Assembly: GCA_903901045.1 (NCBI GenBank) | Contig: CAIUPP010000123.1 | Coordinates: 1-64,000 of the forward strand | Direction of reading: 5' to 3' | Length of the DNA stretch: 64,000 nucleotides | Source: an uncultured Planctomycetota bacterium | GTDB lineage: Bacteria; Planctomycetota; Brocadiia; CAIUPP01 | Shown: positions 24,619 to 33,225 of the stretch, piece by piece | Numbering within the stretch: position 1 is the first letter of the stretch | Layout of the letters: each line of letters begins with the position of its first letter | Made by a program: the position numbers and the translations under genes | The notes under the pieces: model-generated | Seen by the model: only the letters and a program-made list of their open reading frames with translations | Told to the model about the DNA's origin: nothing | Database searches by the model: none

Positions 24619-26085
24619 ATGAAGGTCGCAATCGTCGCATCGGAAGCGGCACCGTTCGCCAAAACTGGCGGACTCGCCGACGTCGTCGGCGCGCTGCCCA
24701 AAGCGCTTTTCCGCCTGGGGCATGAGCCGGTCCTCATCATGCCGTACTATCGCAGCGTCGCCCGCCTCAACCTCCCGCTGGAGGAAGCTGCCCGCATTCG
24801 GGTTCCCATCGCCGGCGAGGTGCAGCATGGGCGCGTCCTGCAGGGGCAACTCCCCGGCGCCGACTGCCCGGTGTACTTCCTCGAACAGGCCGCCTACTAC
24901 GACCGCGCCGGCCTTTACAATGACAATGGCGTGGACTTCCCGGACAACTGCGCGCGCTTTGCCTTCCTCTCGCGCGGCGCGATCGAGGCCGTCCGCGCCA
25001 TCGATTTCGACGCCCAACTCTTCCACATGCACGACTGGCAGAGTGCCCTGGTCGCCCCGTACCTGCGCCTGCTCTATGGAAACGATCCGCTCGGCCGCGC
25101 CGGCACGCTGCTGACCATCCACAACCTCTCCTACCAGGGGGTCTACCCCGGCTGGGACATGGACACTATCGGCATCGACCGCCGCCACTACAACATGCGC
25201 GAGTTCGAGTTCTGGGGGAACCTCAGCCTGCTCAAGGCCGGCATCCTCTACTCCGGCGTCGTCAACACCGTCTCCCCCAGCTATGCGCGCGAGATCGAAA
25301 CCCCCGAGTTCGGCTGCGGCATGGAAGGGGTGCTGCGCGACCGCGACGCCGACCTCCACGGCGTCGTCAACGGGATAGACGACAGCGTCTGGAACCCCGC
25401 CGGCGACCCGTTCCTCTCCAGCACGTACGGCCCGGACGACCTCAGCGGCAAAGTCGCCGCCAAGCGCTCCCTCCTGCGACATTGCGGATTCACGGGGCGC
25501 AAAGCCCCGCTCGCCGGCATGGTCACGCGCCTGGCGCACCAGAAAGGGCTGGACATTCTCGCCGCCGCGCTCCCCGAACTGTTCCAGCAGACCGCGCTTC
25601 AGTGCGTCATCCTCGGCGACGGCGACAACGGCATCCGCGCGTCGCTCGAACAACTGGCCGCGCGCTTCCCGGGGCGGCTCGCCGTCTTCTTCGGCCATGA
25701 CGAGCGCCTTGCGCACCGCATCATCGCCGGCGCCGACCTGTGCCTGGTCCCCTCGCGCTTCGAGCCGTGCGGTCTTACCCAGCTTTACGCCCTGAAATAC
25801 GGCACCGTCCCCGTCGTGCGCTGGACCGGCGGGCTCAAGGACACCGTCTGCGATTGCGCTCCGGAAAGCCTCGCCGCCGGGAAAGCCACCGGCTTCCAGT
25901 TCGCCGACGCCACCCCACAGGCCCTCACCGCCTGCGTCATTCGGGCGCTGGATTTGTATCGCGACCCGCGCGCATGGACCCGCCTGATGCTCAACGGCAT
26001 GACCCAGGACTGGTCCTGGGAGGCCAGCGCGCGCCACTACCTGGACCTCTACGCCGAGGCCCGGCAGTCAAGGGGCACCGCATGA
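24619..26085 (+). CDS. glgA: Glycogen (starch) synthase, GT5
   Basis: The 488-residue protein extends alpha-1,4-glucan from ADP- or UDP-glucose. It starts with MKVAIVASEAAPFAKTGGLADVVGALP, where KTGGLADV is the GT5 donor-binding signature, and carries HMHDWQSALV, HNLSYQGVYP, VNGIDDSVWNP and the C-terminal SRFEPCGLTQLYALKYGTVPVV-type motif. Length fits bacterial GlgA. An ATG at 24607 would add four residues; the canonical N-terminus favours 24619. It lies just behind the first GH57 gene and its stop overlaps the start of the second (ATGA). Confidence 0.96.
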   Translation: MKVAIVASEAAPFAKTGGLADVVGALPKALFRLGHEPVLIMPYYRSVARLNLPLEEAARIRVPIAGEVQHGRVLQGQLPGADCPVYFLEQAAYYDRAGLYNDNGVDFPDNCARFAFLSRGAIEAVRAIDFDAQLFHMHDWQSALVAPYLRLLYGNDPLGRAGTLLTIHNLSYQGVYPGWDMDTIGIDRRHYNMREFEFWGNLSLLKAGILYSGVVNTVSPSYAREIETPEFGCGMEGVLRDRDADLHGVVNGIDDSVWNPAGDPFLSSTYGPDDLSGKVAAKRSLLRHCGFTGRKAPLAGMVTRLAHQKGLDILAAALPELFQQTALQCVILGDGDNGIRASLEQLAARFPGRLAVFFGHDERLAHRIIAGADLCLVPSRFEPCGLTQLYALKYGTVPVVRWTGGLKDTVCDCAPESLAAGKATGFQFADATPQALTACVIRALDLYRDPRAWTRLMLNGMTQDWSWEASARHYLDLYAEARQSRGTA

Positions 26086-28217
26086 AAACTGTCCGGTTCG
26101 TCATGGCGCTGCACAACCACCAGCCGGTGGGGAACTTCGACGACGTCTTCGACCGCGCCTGCCGCGTCTCCTACCATCCCTTCCTCGACACGATCGAGCC
26201 GTTCCCCTGGATGAAATTCGTCCTGCATTACTCCGGCCCGCTCTGGGAGTGGGCGGAGGCCCACGACCGGAGGCTCATCCAGCGCGTCGTCGAAGGCGCA
26301 CGCGCCGGCCGCTTCGAACTGCTCGCCGGCGGCTTGGGAGAGCCGATCCTGACCATGCTCCCAACGGCCGACGCCGTGGACCAGATCCGCCTCGTCCGCC
26401 GCCACCTCAAGAAGAAGTACGAGGTACCCACGCGCGGCATCTGGATGACCGAGCGCATCTGGGAAGCGCCTCTGGCCGGCGTCCTCGCCGCCGCCGGGGT
26501 GCAGTACACCGTCCTGGACGACTTCCACTTCAAGGCCGTCGGCCTGCGCGACCGCGACCTCACCGGTTACTTCATCACCGAGGACCAGGGGCGGCTGCTG
26601 CGCGTCTTCAGCGGCAGCGAGTTCCTGCGCTACTCCATCCCCTTCCGCGACCCGAAGGACACCATCGACTACCTGCGCTCCCTCGCCTCCGAGGATGGAC
26701 GCAACGTGGTCGTCTACGCCGACGACGGCGAGAAGTTCGGCATGTGGCCGGAGACCTACAAGCACGTCTTCGAGAACAAGTGGCTCGAGCGCTTCCTGCG
26801 CGCCCTGGAAGAGAATCGCGACTGGATCAACGTCACCACCTTCAGCGATGTGGTGGACTCCGTGCCGGCGGCCGGAAAGATCTACCTGGCCGACGCGAGC
26901 TACCGCGAGATGACCGAGTGGTCGCTCCCCGTCCCCGCGCAGAAGGAGTTGCAGCCGATCCTGCATGATCTGGAGCGTTGCGGCCTGGCGGAGCGCGCGC
27001 GCCCGTTCCTGCGCGGCGGCACCTGGCGCAATTTCAAAGTGAAGTTCCGCGAGGCGGCGCAGATGTACGCCCGCATGATCGAGGCCAGCCGCGCCGTGGC
27101 CGACCGGAGCGCCGCCAAGATGGCGGAGGAGGCGCGCGAGGAACTCTTCCGCGGGCAATGCAACTGCGCCTACTGGCACGGCGTCTTCGGCGGACTCTAC
27201 ATGCCCTTCCTGCGCTTCGCCGTCTACGAGAAACTGCTCAAGGCGGAGAAGCTCATCGCCCCCGCCAACGAGCGCCCCGGCCACACGATGGCCGACTTCG
27301 ATCTCGACGGCCGTCCCGAGATCAAGCTCCGCGGGACGAAGCTGAACTGCTACTTCAAGCCCGACCGCGGCGCGGCGCTCTACGAACTGGATGACCGCGA
27401 ACGCTGCTGGAACCTCACCGCCGTGATGACCCGCCGCGAGGAGGTCTATCACCAGCGCCTCGTCGAAGGAGTGCGCAAGGGCGTCATCATCATCCAGCGC
27501 CCGGACCAGCCCCTCGCGGAGAAAGCCGTCAGCATCCATGACCAGGTCCGCTGCAAGGAGCCGGGGCTGGAGCAGCGGCTCTGGGTCGACCGGCGACTGC
27601 GCGAATCGCTCGTGGATCATTTCCTCCCCGCCGACGCCACCCCCGATCGCCTGCGGCGCGAGGAGGTCCCGGAGTGGGGGGACTTCGCCTCCGGCGAGTA
27701 CGAAGCCGACCTGCCGCGCTCGCGCGTCGGCGCCGTCACCTTCCGCCGCGAAGGGCGGGTCGGCCCCGAGGGCCGCCGCCTCCCGCTGCTGCTCTCCAAG
27801 CGCGTGCGGCTGGAGGACTCCACCCTCGAAGTGCGCTACGCCATGAGCTTCCCGCAGGGCGCGCCCGCGGGGGTGCTCTTCGCCCCCGAGTTCAACTTCG
27901 GCCTCATGGCCGGCGCAGCCTTCGACCGCAACTACTTCTCCGCCGCGCGCGAGAACCTCGGTAACCTCAGCGCGCTCATCTCCCGCCCCGGCGAACCGGC
28001 CCTCGGCCTCGTGGATGAATACCTCGGCGTCGAGCTTTGGCTGAGCGCCGACCCCGCCGCAGGCTTCTGGGCCTACCCGGTGGAGACCGTCAACGACTCC
28101 GAAGGGGGCTTCGAGCGCGTCTATCAATCCTCCGCCGTGCTCCCCTGGTGGGAATTGAAGGCGCTGCCCGGCGAGGAGCAGGTGGTCACCCTCACCCTGG
28201 AGGTGCGTCACCGGTGA
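26082..28217 (+). CDS. GH57 4-alpha-glucanotransferase
   Basis: The 711-residue enzyme matches the GH57 glucanotransferase type: ALHNHQPVGNFDDVFDRA at the N-terminus, nucleophile E124 in GIWMTERIWE and acid D214 in YADDGEKFGMWP, almost the same positions as E123 and D214 of the Thermococcus litoralis enzyme. A middle domain and a C-terminal beta-sandwich (about 400-711, DUF1925/DUF1926 type) follow. It would rearrange maltodextrin or glycogen chains. It starts inside the glgA stop codon (ATGA) and its own stop overlaps the kinase start, so its synthesis is coupled to both. Confidence 0.93.
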   Translation: MKTVRFVMALHNHQPVGNFDDVFDRACRVSYHPFLDTIEPFPWMKFVLHYSGPLWEWAEAHDRRLIQRVVEGARAGRFELLAGGLGEPILTMLPTADAVDQIRLVRRHLKKKYEVPTRGIWMTERIWEAPLAGVLAAAGVQYTVLDDFHFKAVGLRDRDLTGYFITEDQGRLLRVFSGSEFLRYSIPFRDPKDTIDYLRSLASEDGRNVVVYADDGEKFGMWPETYKHVFENKWLERFLRALEENRDWINVTTFSDVVDSVPAAGKIYLADASYREMTEWSLPVPAQKELQPILHDLERCGLAERARPFLRGGTWRNFKVKFREAAQMYARMIEASRAVADRSAAKMAEEAREELFRGQCNCAYWHGVFGGLYMPFLRFAVYEKLLKAEKLIAPANERPGHTMADFDLDGRPEIKLRGTKLNCYFKPDRGAALYELDDRERCWNLTAVMTRREEVYHQRLVEGVRKGVIIIQRPDQPLAEKAVSIHDQVRCKEPGLEQRLWVDRRLRESLVDHFLPADATPDRLRREEVPEWGDFASGEYEADLPRSRVGAVTFRREGRVGPEGRRLPLLLSKRVRLEDSTLEVRYAMSFPQGAPAGVLFAPEFNFGLMAGAAFDRNYFSAARENLGNLSALISRPGEPALGLVDEYLGVELWLSADPAAGFWAYPVETVNDSEGGFERVYQSSAVLPWWELKALPGEEQVVTLTLEVRHR

Positions 28218-31200
28218 GCGAACCATCCCCCCAGCGCGCCGAAGTGTCCGCCTCCGATCTGAGCGCCCGGCTCAACGCCCGGCTGCAACTGGTCATGGAG
28301 GTCGGTCGCGCCTCGCTCACCAAGCTGGACATGGGGGAACTGCTCAACACCGTCGCGCAATCCATCCACCGCCACTTCGCCTACTATGACGTCACCATCT
28401 TCCTGGTGGACTATGACGCGCAGGAGTGCATCCTCGTGGCGCAATCCGGCGCGCTCCGCGCCGAGAGCATCCGCGGCTACCGGCAGAAACTCTCCGTCGG
28501 CATCGTCGGCTGGGTCGCGCAGAACGGAAAAGCGGTCCTCTGCAACGATGTGCGCAAAGACCCCCGCTTCTTCCTCGGCTTCAAAGGGGAAGAGAATCTG
28601 CTCAGCGAACTGGCCGTCCCGATCCGCCTGCACGACCGCACGGTGGGAGTCATCAACGTCGAGCGGCGCGAGGTCAACACCTTCGACGAGAACGACCTCA
28701 CCGCGCTGGAGACGCTGGCCGGGCAGGTCGCTCAGGCCATCGCCAACGCCCAATTGTTCGAGCAGACGCGCCTCTTGCTCGAATTGAACAGCAGCATCGT
28801 GCAGGCGCTGCCCAGCGGGTTGTGCGTGCTGGACGCCTCCCGGCACGTCGTCTTCGCCAGTCCCATCTTCTGCCAGATGGTCGGCTGCGATTCGCGCTCC
28901 GCCAAGGGGCTCGCCGTCGGCGACGTGCTCCCCGCCGCGTTGCTGGCGGATGCCGGGCTGGAGAAGGGGATCGGCTCGGTCCTTGAGCGCGGCGAGGCGA
29001 TGGCCTGGCAGGACGCCTCCCTGCGCGGCCCCTCCGGCGACCGGCGACTCAATATCCGCATCACCCCGGCTCGGATGCCCGAGGGGAACGGCGTTCTGCT
29101 CGTGCTGGAAGATGTCACCGAATTGCGCCGTGCCGCCGCGCTGGCCGAGGAGCGCCGCGGCCTGCTCGACCTCATCGTCAGCCACGTCTCCGTCGCGGTC
29201 ATCAGCTTCGACCTGGAGGCGAAGTTCACCTTCTGGGGCACCGGGGCCGAGCGGCTTTTCGGCTATGGGCGCGATGAACTCCTCGGCAAAGCCACCCCCT
29301 TCGATTTCTTCGGCCCGAATTTCAAGGAACTTCTTGACCGCTGCCGCGCCGCCGGCTCGGTCGAGGCGGAATCCACCCTCCGCCGCAAGGATGGCGGCGT
29401 CGTTCCGGTGCTGATCGTCCTGGGCAAGCTGTTCGACCGCGCGGGTGCGCACGTCGGCTACAGCGCCGTCGTGCTCGACATCACCGAGCGCCGCAAGTCC
29501 GCCGAGGCGCTGCTGCGCGAGAAGCAGAAACTTGAGCACGTCGTTGCCGTCATCGGCGCGGGTCTTGCCCTCATCGACAAGAACCGGCGCATCGTCTGGG
29601 CCAACCGTACCATTGAGGAATGGTTCGGCGGCGGCAAGTCGGTCGAAGGGAAGATCTGCCATGAAATCTATTGCCGCCGCGGTCAGCCCTGCAAAAACTG
29701 CCCCGCCGACCAGTGCTTCGCCAGCGGCTTGAACTGCGAGGTGGAGGTGGCGCTGGCCCGCTCCGACGGCGCCATGCGCCAGTTCCACCACGCCGTCACC
29801 CCCGTCCTCGGTCCCGACGGCAAGGTGGACCACATCCTCAAACTCACCCTCGACGTCACCGAGCAGAGCAAGAAAGTCTACCAGCTCTCCCGCCTGCGCC
29901 AGCTCAGCGAAATGATGCAGGGCGTCCTGGACCTCGACCGCCTGCTGCACCTGGTGCTCACCTGCGTCACCGCCGGTCAGGCGCTGGGCTTCAACCGCGC
30001 CATCCTGCTCCTGGTGGACAAGAACCGCAACGTCATCGAAGGGTGCATGGGGGTCGGTCCCGGCAGCGGCGAAGAGGCCGGGCGCATCTGGAGCCAGATC
30101 ACCCGCGACTCTCCCACCCTGGAGGACCTGCTCGCCCGTTACGACCGCGACCGCCTTACGCGGGAATCCCCCATGGACCGCGCCGCCCGGCGCATCAGCA
30201 TTCCACTGGAGGACCGCGGCCACATCATCGTCGCCTGCGCCCTCGGGCGCAAGCCCATCATCGTCGAGGACGCCGCGCGCGACCCCCGCGTCCGCGACGA
30301 CCTGCGTCAGCTTCTCGGCTCGCGCCAGTTCGTCATGGCCCCCCTCATCTCGCGCAACGAGCCCGTTGGCGTGATCCTCGCCGACAACATCTACAGCGGC
30401 CAGCCGATCACGCTGGAGCATGTCGAACTGCTGAGCATGTTCGCCAACCAGGCCGGCACCGCCATCGCCAACGCCGAGAATTACGACGAAATGCAGCGGG
30501 AGAAGGGGCATCTGGAGGAGGCGTATCGCGATCTGGGTGAGGCGCAGGACCGGCTCGTGCGCTCCGAGCGGCTCGTCGCCATCGGCCGCATGGCCACCCA
30601 CGTCGCCCACGAAATACGCAACCCGCTGGTCACCGTCGGCGGATTCGCCAACGCGCTCGTGCAGCACCCCGACGCTCCGCGAGAGGTCGTGGCCCGTCAC
30701 GCCGCGATCATCGCCGACGAAGTCCGCCGGCTCGAGACCATCCTCGCCCGCGTGATGGACTTCACCCGGCCCCCGCAGCCGGCGCTGTCCCAGGTGGAAC
30801 TCATGCCGATCATCCGCGACACGCTGGAACAGCTTCAGGAGCGCATCGCCCGCCAGCGAATCGTCGTCACCACCGACATTCCCGACCCATCCGTGCAGTT
30901 GTTCCTGGACCGCGACCAGATGAAGCAGGTGTTCCTGAACCTCTTCCAGAACGCCCTGGACGTCATGCGCGAAGAGGGCCGCCTGACGGTGACGGTCGGG
31001 GAGGAGCCGGAGCGCGTGGTGGTCACCGTCGCAAACACCGGCGAGCCGATCCGCCCCGAGGACGTCCCCAAGCTGTTCGAGCCCTTCTTCAGCACCAAGC
31101 CGGGGGGCACCGGCCTGGGGCTGGCCGTCACGCAGAAAATCGTCCAGGACCACGGCGGCGACATCCGCTGCGTCAGCAGCCTCGAACGCGGCACCGAGTT

Positions 31201-31234
31201 CCTCATCAGCCTCCCGCGCCGCTCGCGTGCGTGA
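28214..31234 (+). CDS. Hybrid-sensing histidine kinase, GAF-PAS-PAS-PAS-GAF
   Basis: The 1006-residue protein has a GAF domain (about 30-190), two or three PAS domains (about 195-560; the last contains CHEIYCRRGQPCKNCPADQC, a cysteine-rich insert), a second GAF (about 575-755), a short coiled coil, and the kinase core: phosphoacceptor H799 in THVAHEIRNPLV, N box NLFQNALDVM and G box GGTGLGLAV. No receiver or transmembrane helix is seen, so it is cytoplasmic. It starts with GTG overlapping the glucanotransferase stop (GTGA). No response regulator follows; its partner must be elsewhere. Sensing of redox or metal by the Cys-rich PAS is inference. Confidence 0.92.
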   Translation: MSEPSPQRAEVSASDLSARLNARLQLVMEVGRASLTKLDMGELLNTVAQSIHRHFAYYDVTIFLVDYDAQECILVAQSGALRAESIRGYRQKLSVGIVGWVAQNGKAVLCNDVRKDPRFFLGFKGEENLLSELAVPIRLHDRTVGVINVERREVNTFDENDLTALETLAGQVAQAIANAQLFEQTRLLLELNSSIVQALPSGLCVLDASRHVVFASPIFCQMVGCDSRSAKGLAVGDVLPAALLADAGLEKGIGSVLERGEAMAWQDASLRGPSGDRRLNIRITPARMPEGNGVLLVLEDVTELRRAAALAEERRGLLDLIVSHVSVAVISFDLEAKFTFWGTGAERLFGYGRDELLGKATPFDFFGPNFKELLDRCRAAGSVEAESTLRRKDGGVVPVLIVLGKLFDRAGAHVGYSAVVLDITERRKSAEALLREKQKLEHVVAVIGAGLALIDKNRRIVWANRTIEEWFGGGKSVEGKICHEIYCRRGQPCKNCPADQCFASGLNCEVEVALARSDGAMRQFHHAVTPVLGPDGKVDHILKLTLDVTEQSKKVYQLSRLRQLSEMMQGVLDLDRLLHLVLTCVTAGQALGFNRAILLLVDKNRNVIEGCMGVGPGSGEEAGRIWSQITRDSPTLEDLLARYDRDRLTRESPMDRAARRISIPLEDRGHIIVACALGRKPIIVEDAARDPRVRDDLRQLLGSRQFVMAPLISRNEPVGVILADNIYSGQPITLEHVELLSMFANQAGTAIANAENYDEMQREKGHLEEAYRDLGEAQDRLVRSERLVAIGRMATHVAHEIRNPLVTVGGFANALVQHPDAPREVVARHAAIIADEVRRLETILARVMDFTRPPQPALSQVELMPIIRDTLEQLQERIARQRIVVTTDIPDPSVQLFLDRDQMKQVFLNLFQNALDVMREEGRLTVTVGEEPERVVVTVANTGEPIRPEDVPKLFEPFFSTKPGGTGLGLAVTQKIVQDHGGDIRCVSSLERGTEFLISLPRRSRA

Positions 31235-31276
31235 GTCGGCGGCGTGCGTCTGTTGTACGGGCGTCGCCTCAAATGC

Positions 31277-31422
31277 GGGTAGTGGTTCACTTACGCGCGG
31301 GGAGGGCATGTCATGTGTCACCCTGAGCGGAGCGAAGGGTCTTTCGAAGCGCGAAACGCCAGCTTGTCGAAAGATTCTTCGCTACGCTCAGAATGACAAT
31401 GCGCGTAAGTGAACCACTACCC
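31277..31422. repeat. 146-bp element with perfect 22-bp inverted ends
   Basis: The ends 31277-31298 and 31401-31422 are perfect 22-base inverted repeats. Inside, 31316-31398 is a second imperfect palindrome with GAGCGGAGCGAAGG on one side and CTTCGCTACGCTCAGAATGAC on the other in shorter form, a sequence type widespread in environmental genomes. Both flanks carry AAAT close to the element, possibly a target duplication. There is no coding capacity. It fills most of the 316-base gap before purB. Confidence 0.87.
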
Positions 31423-31550
31423 AAATTCGCAGTTCGCCATTCGCAATTCCGTCGTTTGGCCTCTTTTCCCCGCCGCGCCTGCTATGATATAAAGGGCCGG
31501 GCGGCGGCCCTCGCCGCGCCCCGAACCAGCGAAAGATGGAGGTGCCAGCC

Positions 31551-32996
31551 GTGAACGCAGAGAACACCCAGGAAAGCAGTTACGTCTCTCCCCTGTCCCG
31601 GCGCTTCGCCACCCCGGCGATGCTGGAGAACTTCTCCGAGTTGAAGAAGTTCCTGATTTGGCGGCGCATCTGGATTGCCCTGGCCGAGGCGGAGAAGGAA
31701 TTGGGGCTGCCGATCACCGACGCCCAGCTCGCCGAACTGCGCGCCCACGCCGAGGACATCAACTTCGCCGCCGCCGAGGCGTACGAGCGCAAATTCCGCC
31801 ACGACGTGATGGCCCATGTTCATGCCTATGGCGACCAGTGCCCCACGGCGCGGCCCATCATCCATCTCGGCGCGACCAGTTGCGAAATCGGCGATAACGC
31901 CGACGTGCTCATCCTGCGCGACGGCCTGCTCATCCTGCGGCGCAAGCTGGTCAACCTGATCGACCGGCTCGCGGCCTTCGCCGAGAAGCAGCGCAGCCTG
32001 CCCTGCCTCGGCTGGACGCACTATCAGCCGGCGCAACTCACCACCGTCGGCAAGCGCGCCTGCCTCTGGGCGCAGGACTTCGTCACGGACCTCGAAGAGA
32101 TCGAAACGCGCCTCGCGCGCCTGCGCCTGCGCGGCGTGAAGGGGACCACCGGCACCCAGGCCAGCTTCCTCGAACTGTTCGACGGCGACGACGCGAAAGT
32201 GCTGCGGCTGGAAAAACTCGTGGCGAAGAAACTCGGCTTCGACGCCTGTTTTCCCGTCACCGGTCAAACCTATCCGCGCAAGATGGACAGCCAGGTGCTC
32301 GCCGCGCTCAGCGGCCTGGGGCAATCCGCGCACAAATTCGCCAACGACATGCGCCTCCTGCAGAACCTGCATGAGATTGAAGAACCGTTCGAGAGCGACC
32401 AGATCGGCTCCTCCGCGATGGCGTACAAGCGCAACCCGATGCGCTGCGAGCGGATCACCGGCTTGGCGCGCTTCCTCATCTGCCTCGAACCCAACGCCGC
32501 ATTCACCGCCGCCGGACAGTGGCTGGAGCGCACCCTCGACGACTCCGCCAACCGCCGCCTCAGCCTCTCGGAGGCGTTCCTCACCGCCGACGCCATCCTC
32601 CAGATCGCCCTGAACGTCGCAGGGGACCCGGTGGTGCGTCCCGCCATGATCGCCGCGAACGTCAAGCGCGAGCTTCCTTTCATGGCCACCGAGGCGATCC
32701 TCATGGCCGCCGTCAAATCGGGCGGCGACCGCCAGGAACTGCACGAAGCGATCCGCCGCCACAGTCTCGCCAGCGCCGAGCGGATGCGCGATGGGGCGGA
32801 GAACGACCTCTTGAAGCGCCTGGCGAAGGACAAGCTCTTCGCCAAAGTGCGCGATGAACTGCCGCATCTCGCCGACCCGGTGCGATTCGTCGGCCGCGCC
32901 CCGGCGCAGGTGAATGAGTTCATCAAGACCGTCATCTCCCCCGTGCGCAAGAAGTATTCCGCCGACCTCGGCATGAGCGCGGAATTGAAAGTCTAA
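31551..32996 (+). CDS. purB: Adenylosuccinate lyase
   Basis: PurB makes AMP from adenylosuccinate and also acts earlier in purine synthesis. The 481-residue protein shows the superfamily features RHDVMAHVHAYGDQCP, HLGATSCEIGDNAD, WTHYQPAQLTTVGKRA, RGVKGTTGTQASFLELFDGD and the signature GSSAMAYKRNPMRCER. The overall pattern is that of the longer, eukaryote-like PurB. The GTG at 31551 has GGAGGTG seven bases upstream; an ATG at 31536 would add five residues but lacks such a site. A TATGAT -10 box at 31483-31488 may belong to its promoter. Confidence 0.95.
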   Translation: MNAENTQESSYVSPLSRRFATPAMLENFSELKKFLIWRRIWIALAEAEKELGLPITDAQLAELRAHAEDINFAAAEAYERKFRHDVMAHVHAYGDQCPTARPIIHLGATSCEIGDNADVLILRDGLLILRRKLVNLIDRLAAFAEKQRSLPCLGWTHYQPAQLTTVGKRACLWAQDFVTDLEEIETRLARLRLRGVKGTTGTQASFLELFDGDDAKVLRLEKLVAKKLGFDACFPVTGQTYPRKMDSQVLAALSGLGQSAHKFANDMRLLQNLHEIEEPFESDQIGSSAMAYKRNPMRCERITGLARFLICLEPNAAFTAAGQWLERTLDDSANRRLSLSEAFLTADAILQIALNVAGDPVVRPAMIAANVKRELPFMATEAILMAAVKSGGDRQELHEAIRRHSLASAERMRDGAENDLLKRLAKDKLFAKVRDELPHLADPVRFVGRAPAQVNEFIKTVISPVRKKYSADLGMSAELKV

Positions 32997-33018
32997 CGGC
33001 GGAGAACGAACGGATCGG

Positions 33019-33114
33019 GAACCGCCGATAAACGCCGATGGACGCCGATGCAATAATCGTGAGAAAAAGGCAGTCGCAGTTGTATCAGCGTTTATCGGCG
33101 TTCATCGGCGGTTC
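33019..33114. repeat. Inverted repeat of the 'CCGCCGAT' family
   Basis: The left part GAACCGCCGATAAACGCCGA starts at 33019 and its complement GCGTTCATCGGCGGTTC ends at 33114. It is the inner module of the nested repeat at 12499-12701, here on its own, between purB and the next gene. Confidence 0.87.
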
Positions 33115-33125
33115 TTGAAGTCGTT

Positions 33126-33151
33126 GGTGGAGCGCGCTGTCCCAGCGCGCT
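33126..33151. repeat. 26-bp dispersed palindrome, copy 3
   Basis: Identical to 2443-2468 and 17083-17108. It lies just after the repeat at 33019-33114 and upstream of the next gene. Reading frame through it continues open into that gene, as it does in copy 2. Confidence 0.9.
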
Positions 33152-33225
33152 TGGCGTTATTGTTGTCAAGCCGGCGATCAGCAGGCGCCGTTCGTTCTCC
33201 GTGGTTAATCTGGACGAAGAATGCC

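Noticed and set aside
23374-26037. 887-codon open frame antisense to the first GH57 gene and glgA
   Set aside because: Same GC-driven shadow effect; it spans two well-defined genes and contains no motif.
28208-31321. 1037-codon open frame antisense to the sensor kinase
   Set aside because: Its length comes from GC-biased third positions; composition is not protein-like and the sense strand encodes a complete kinase.
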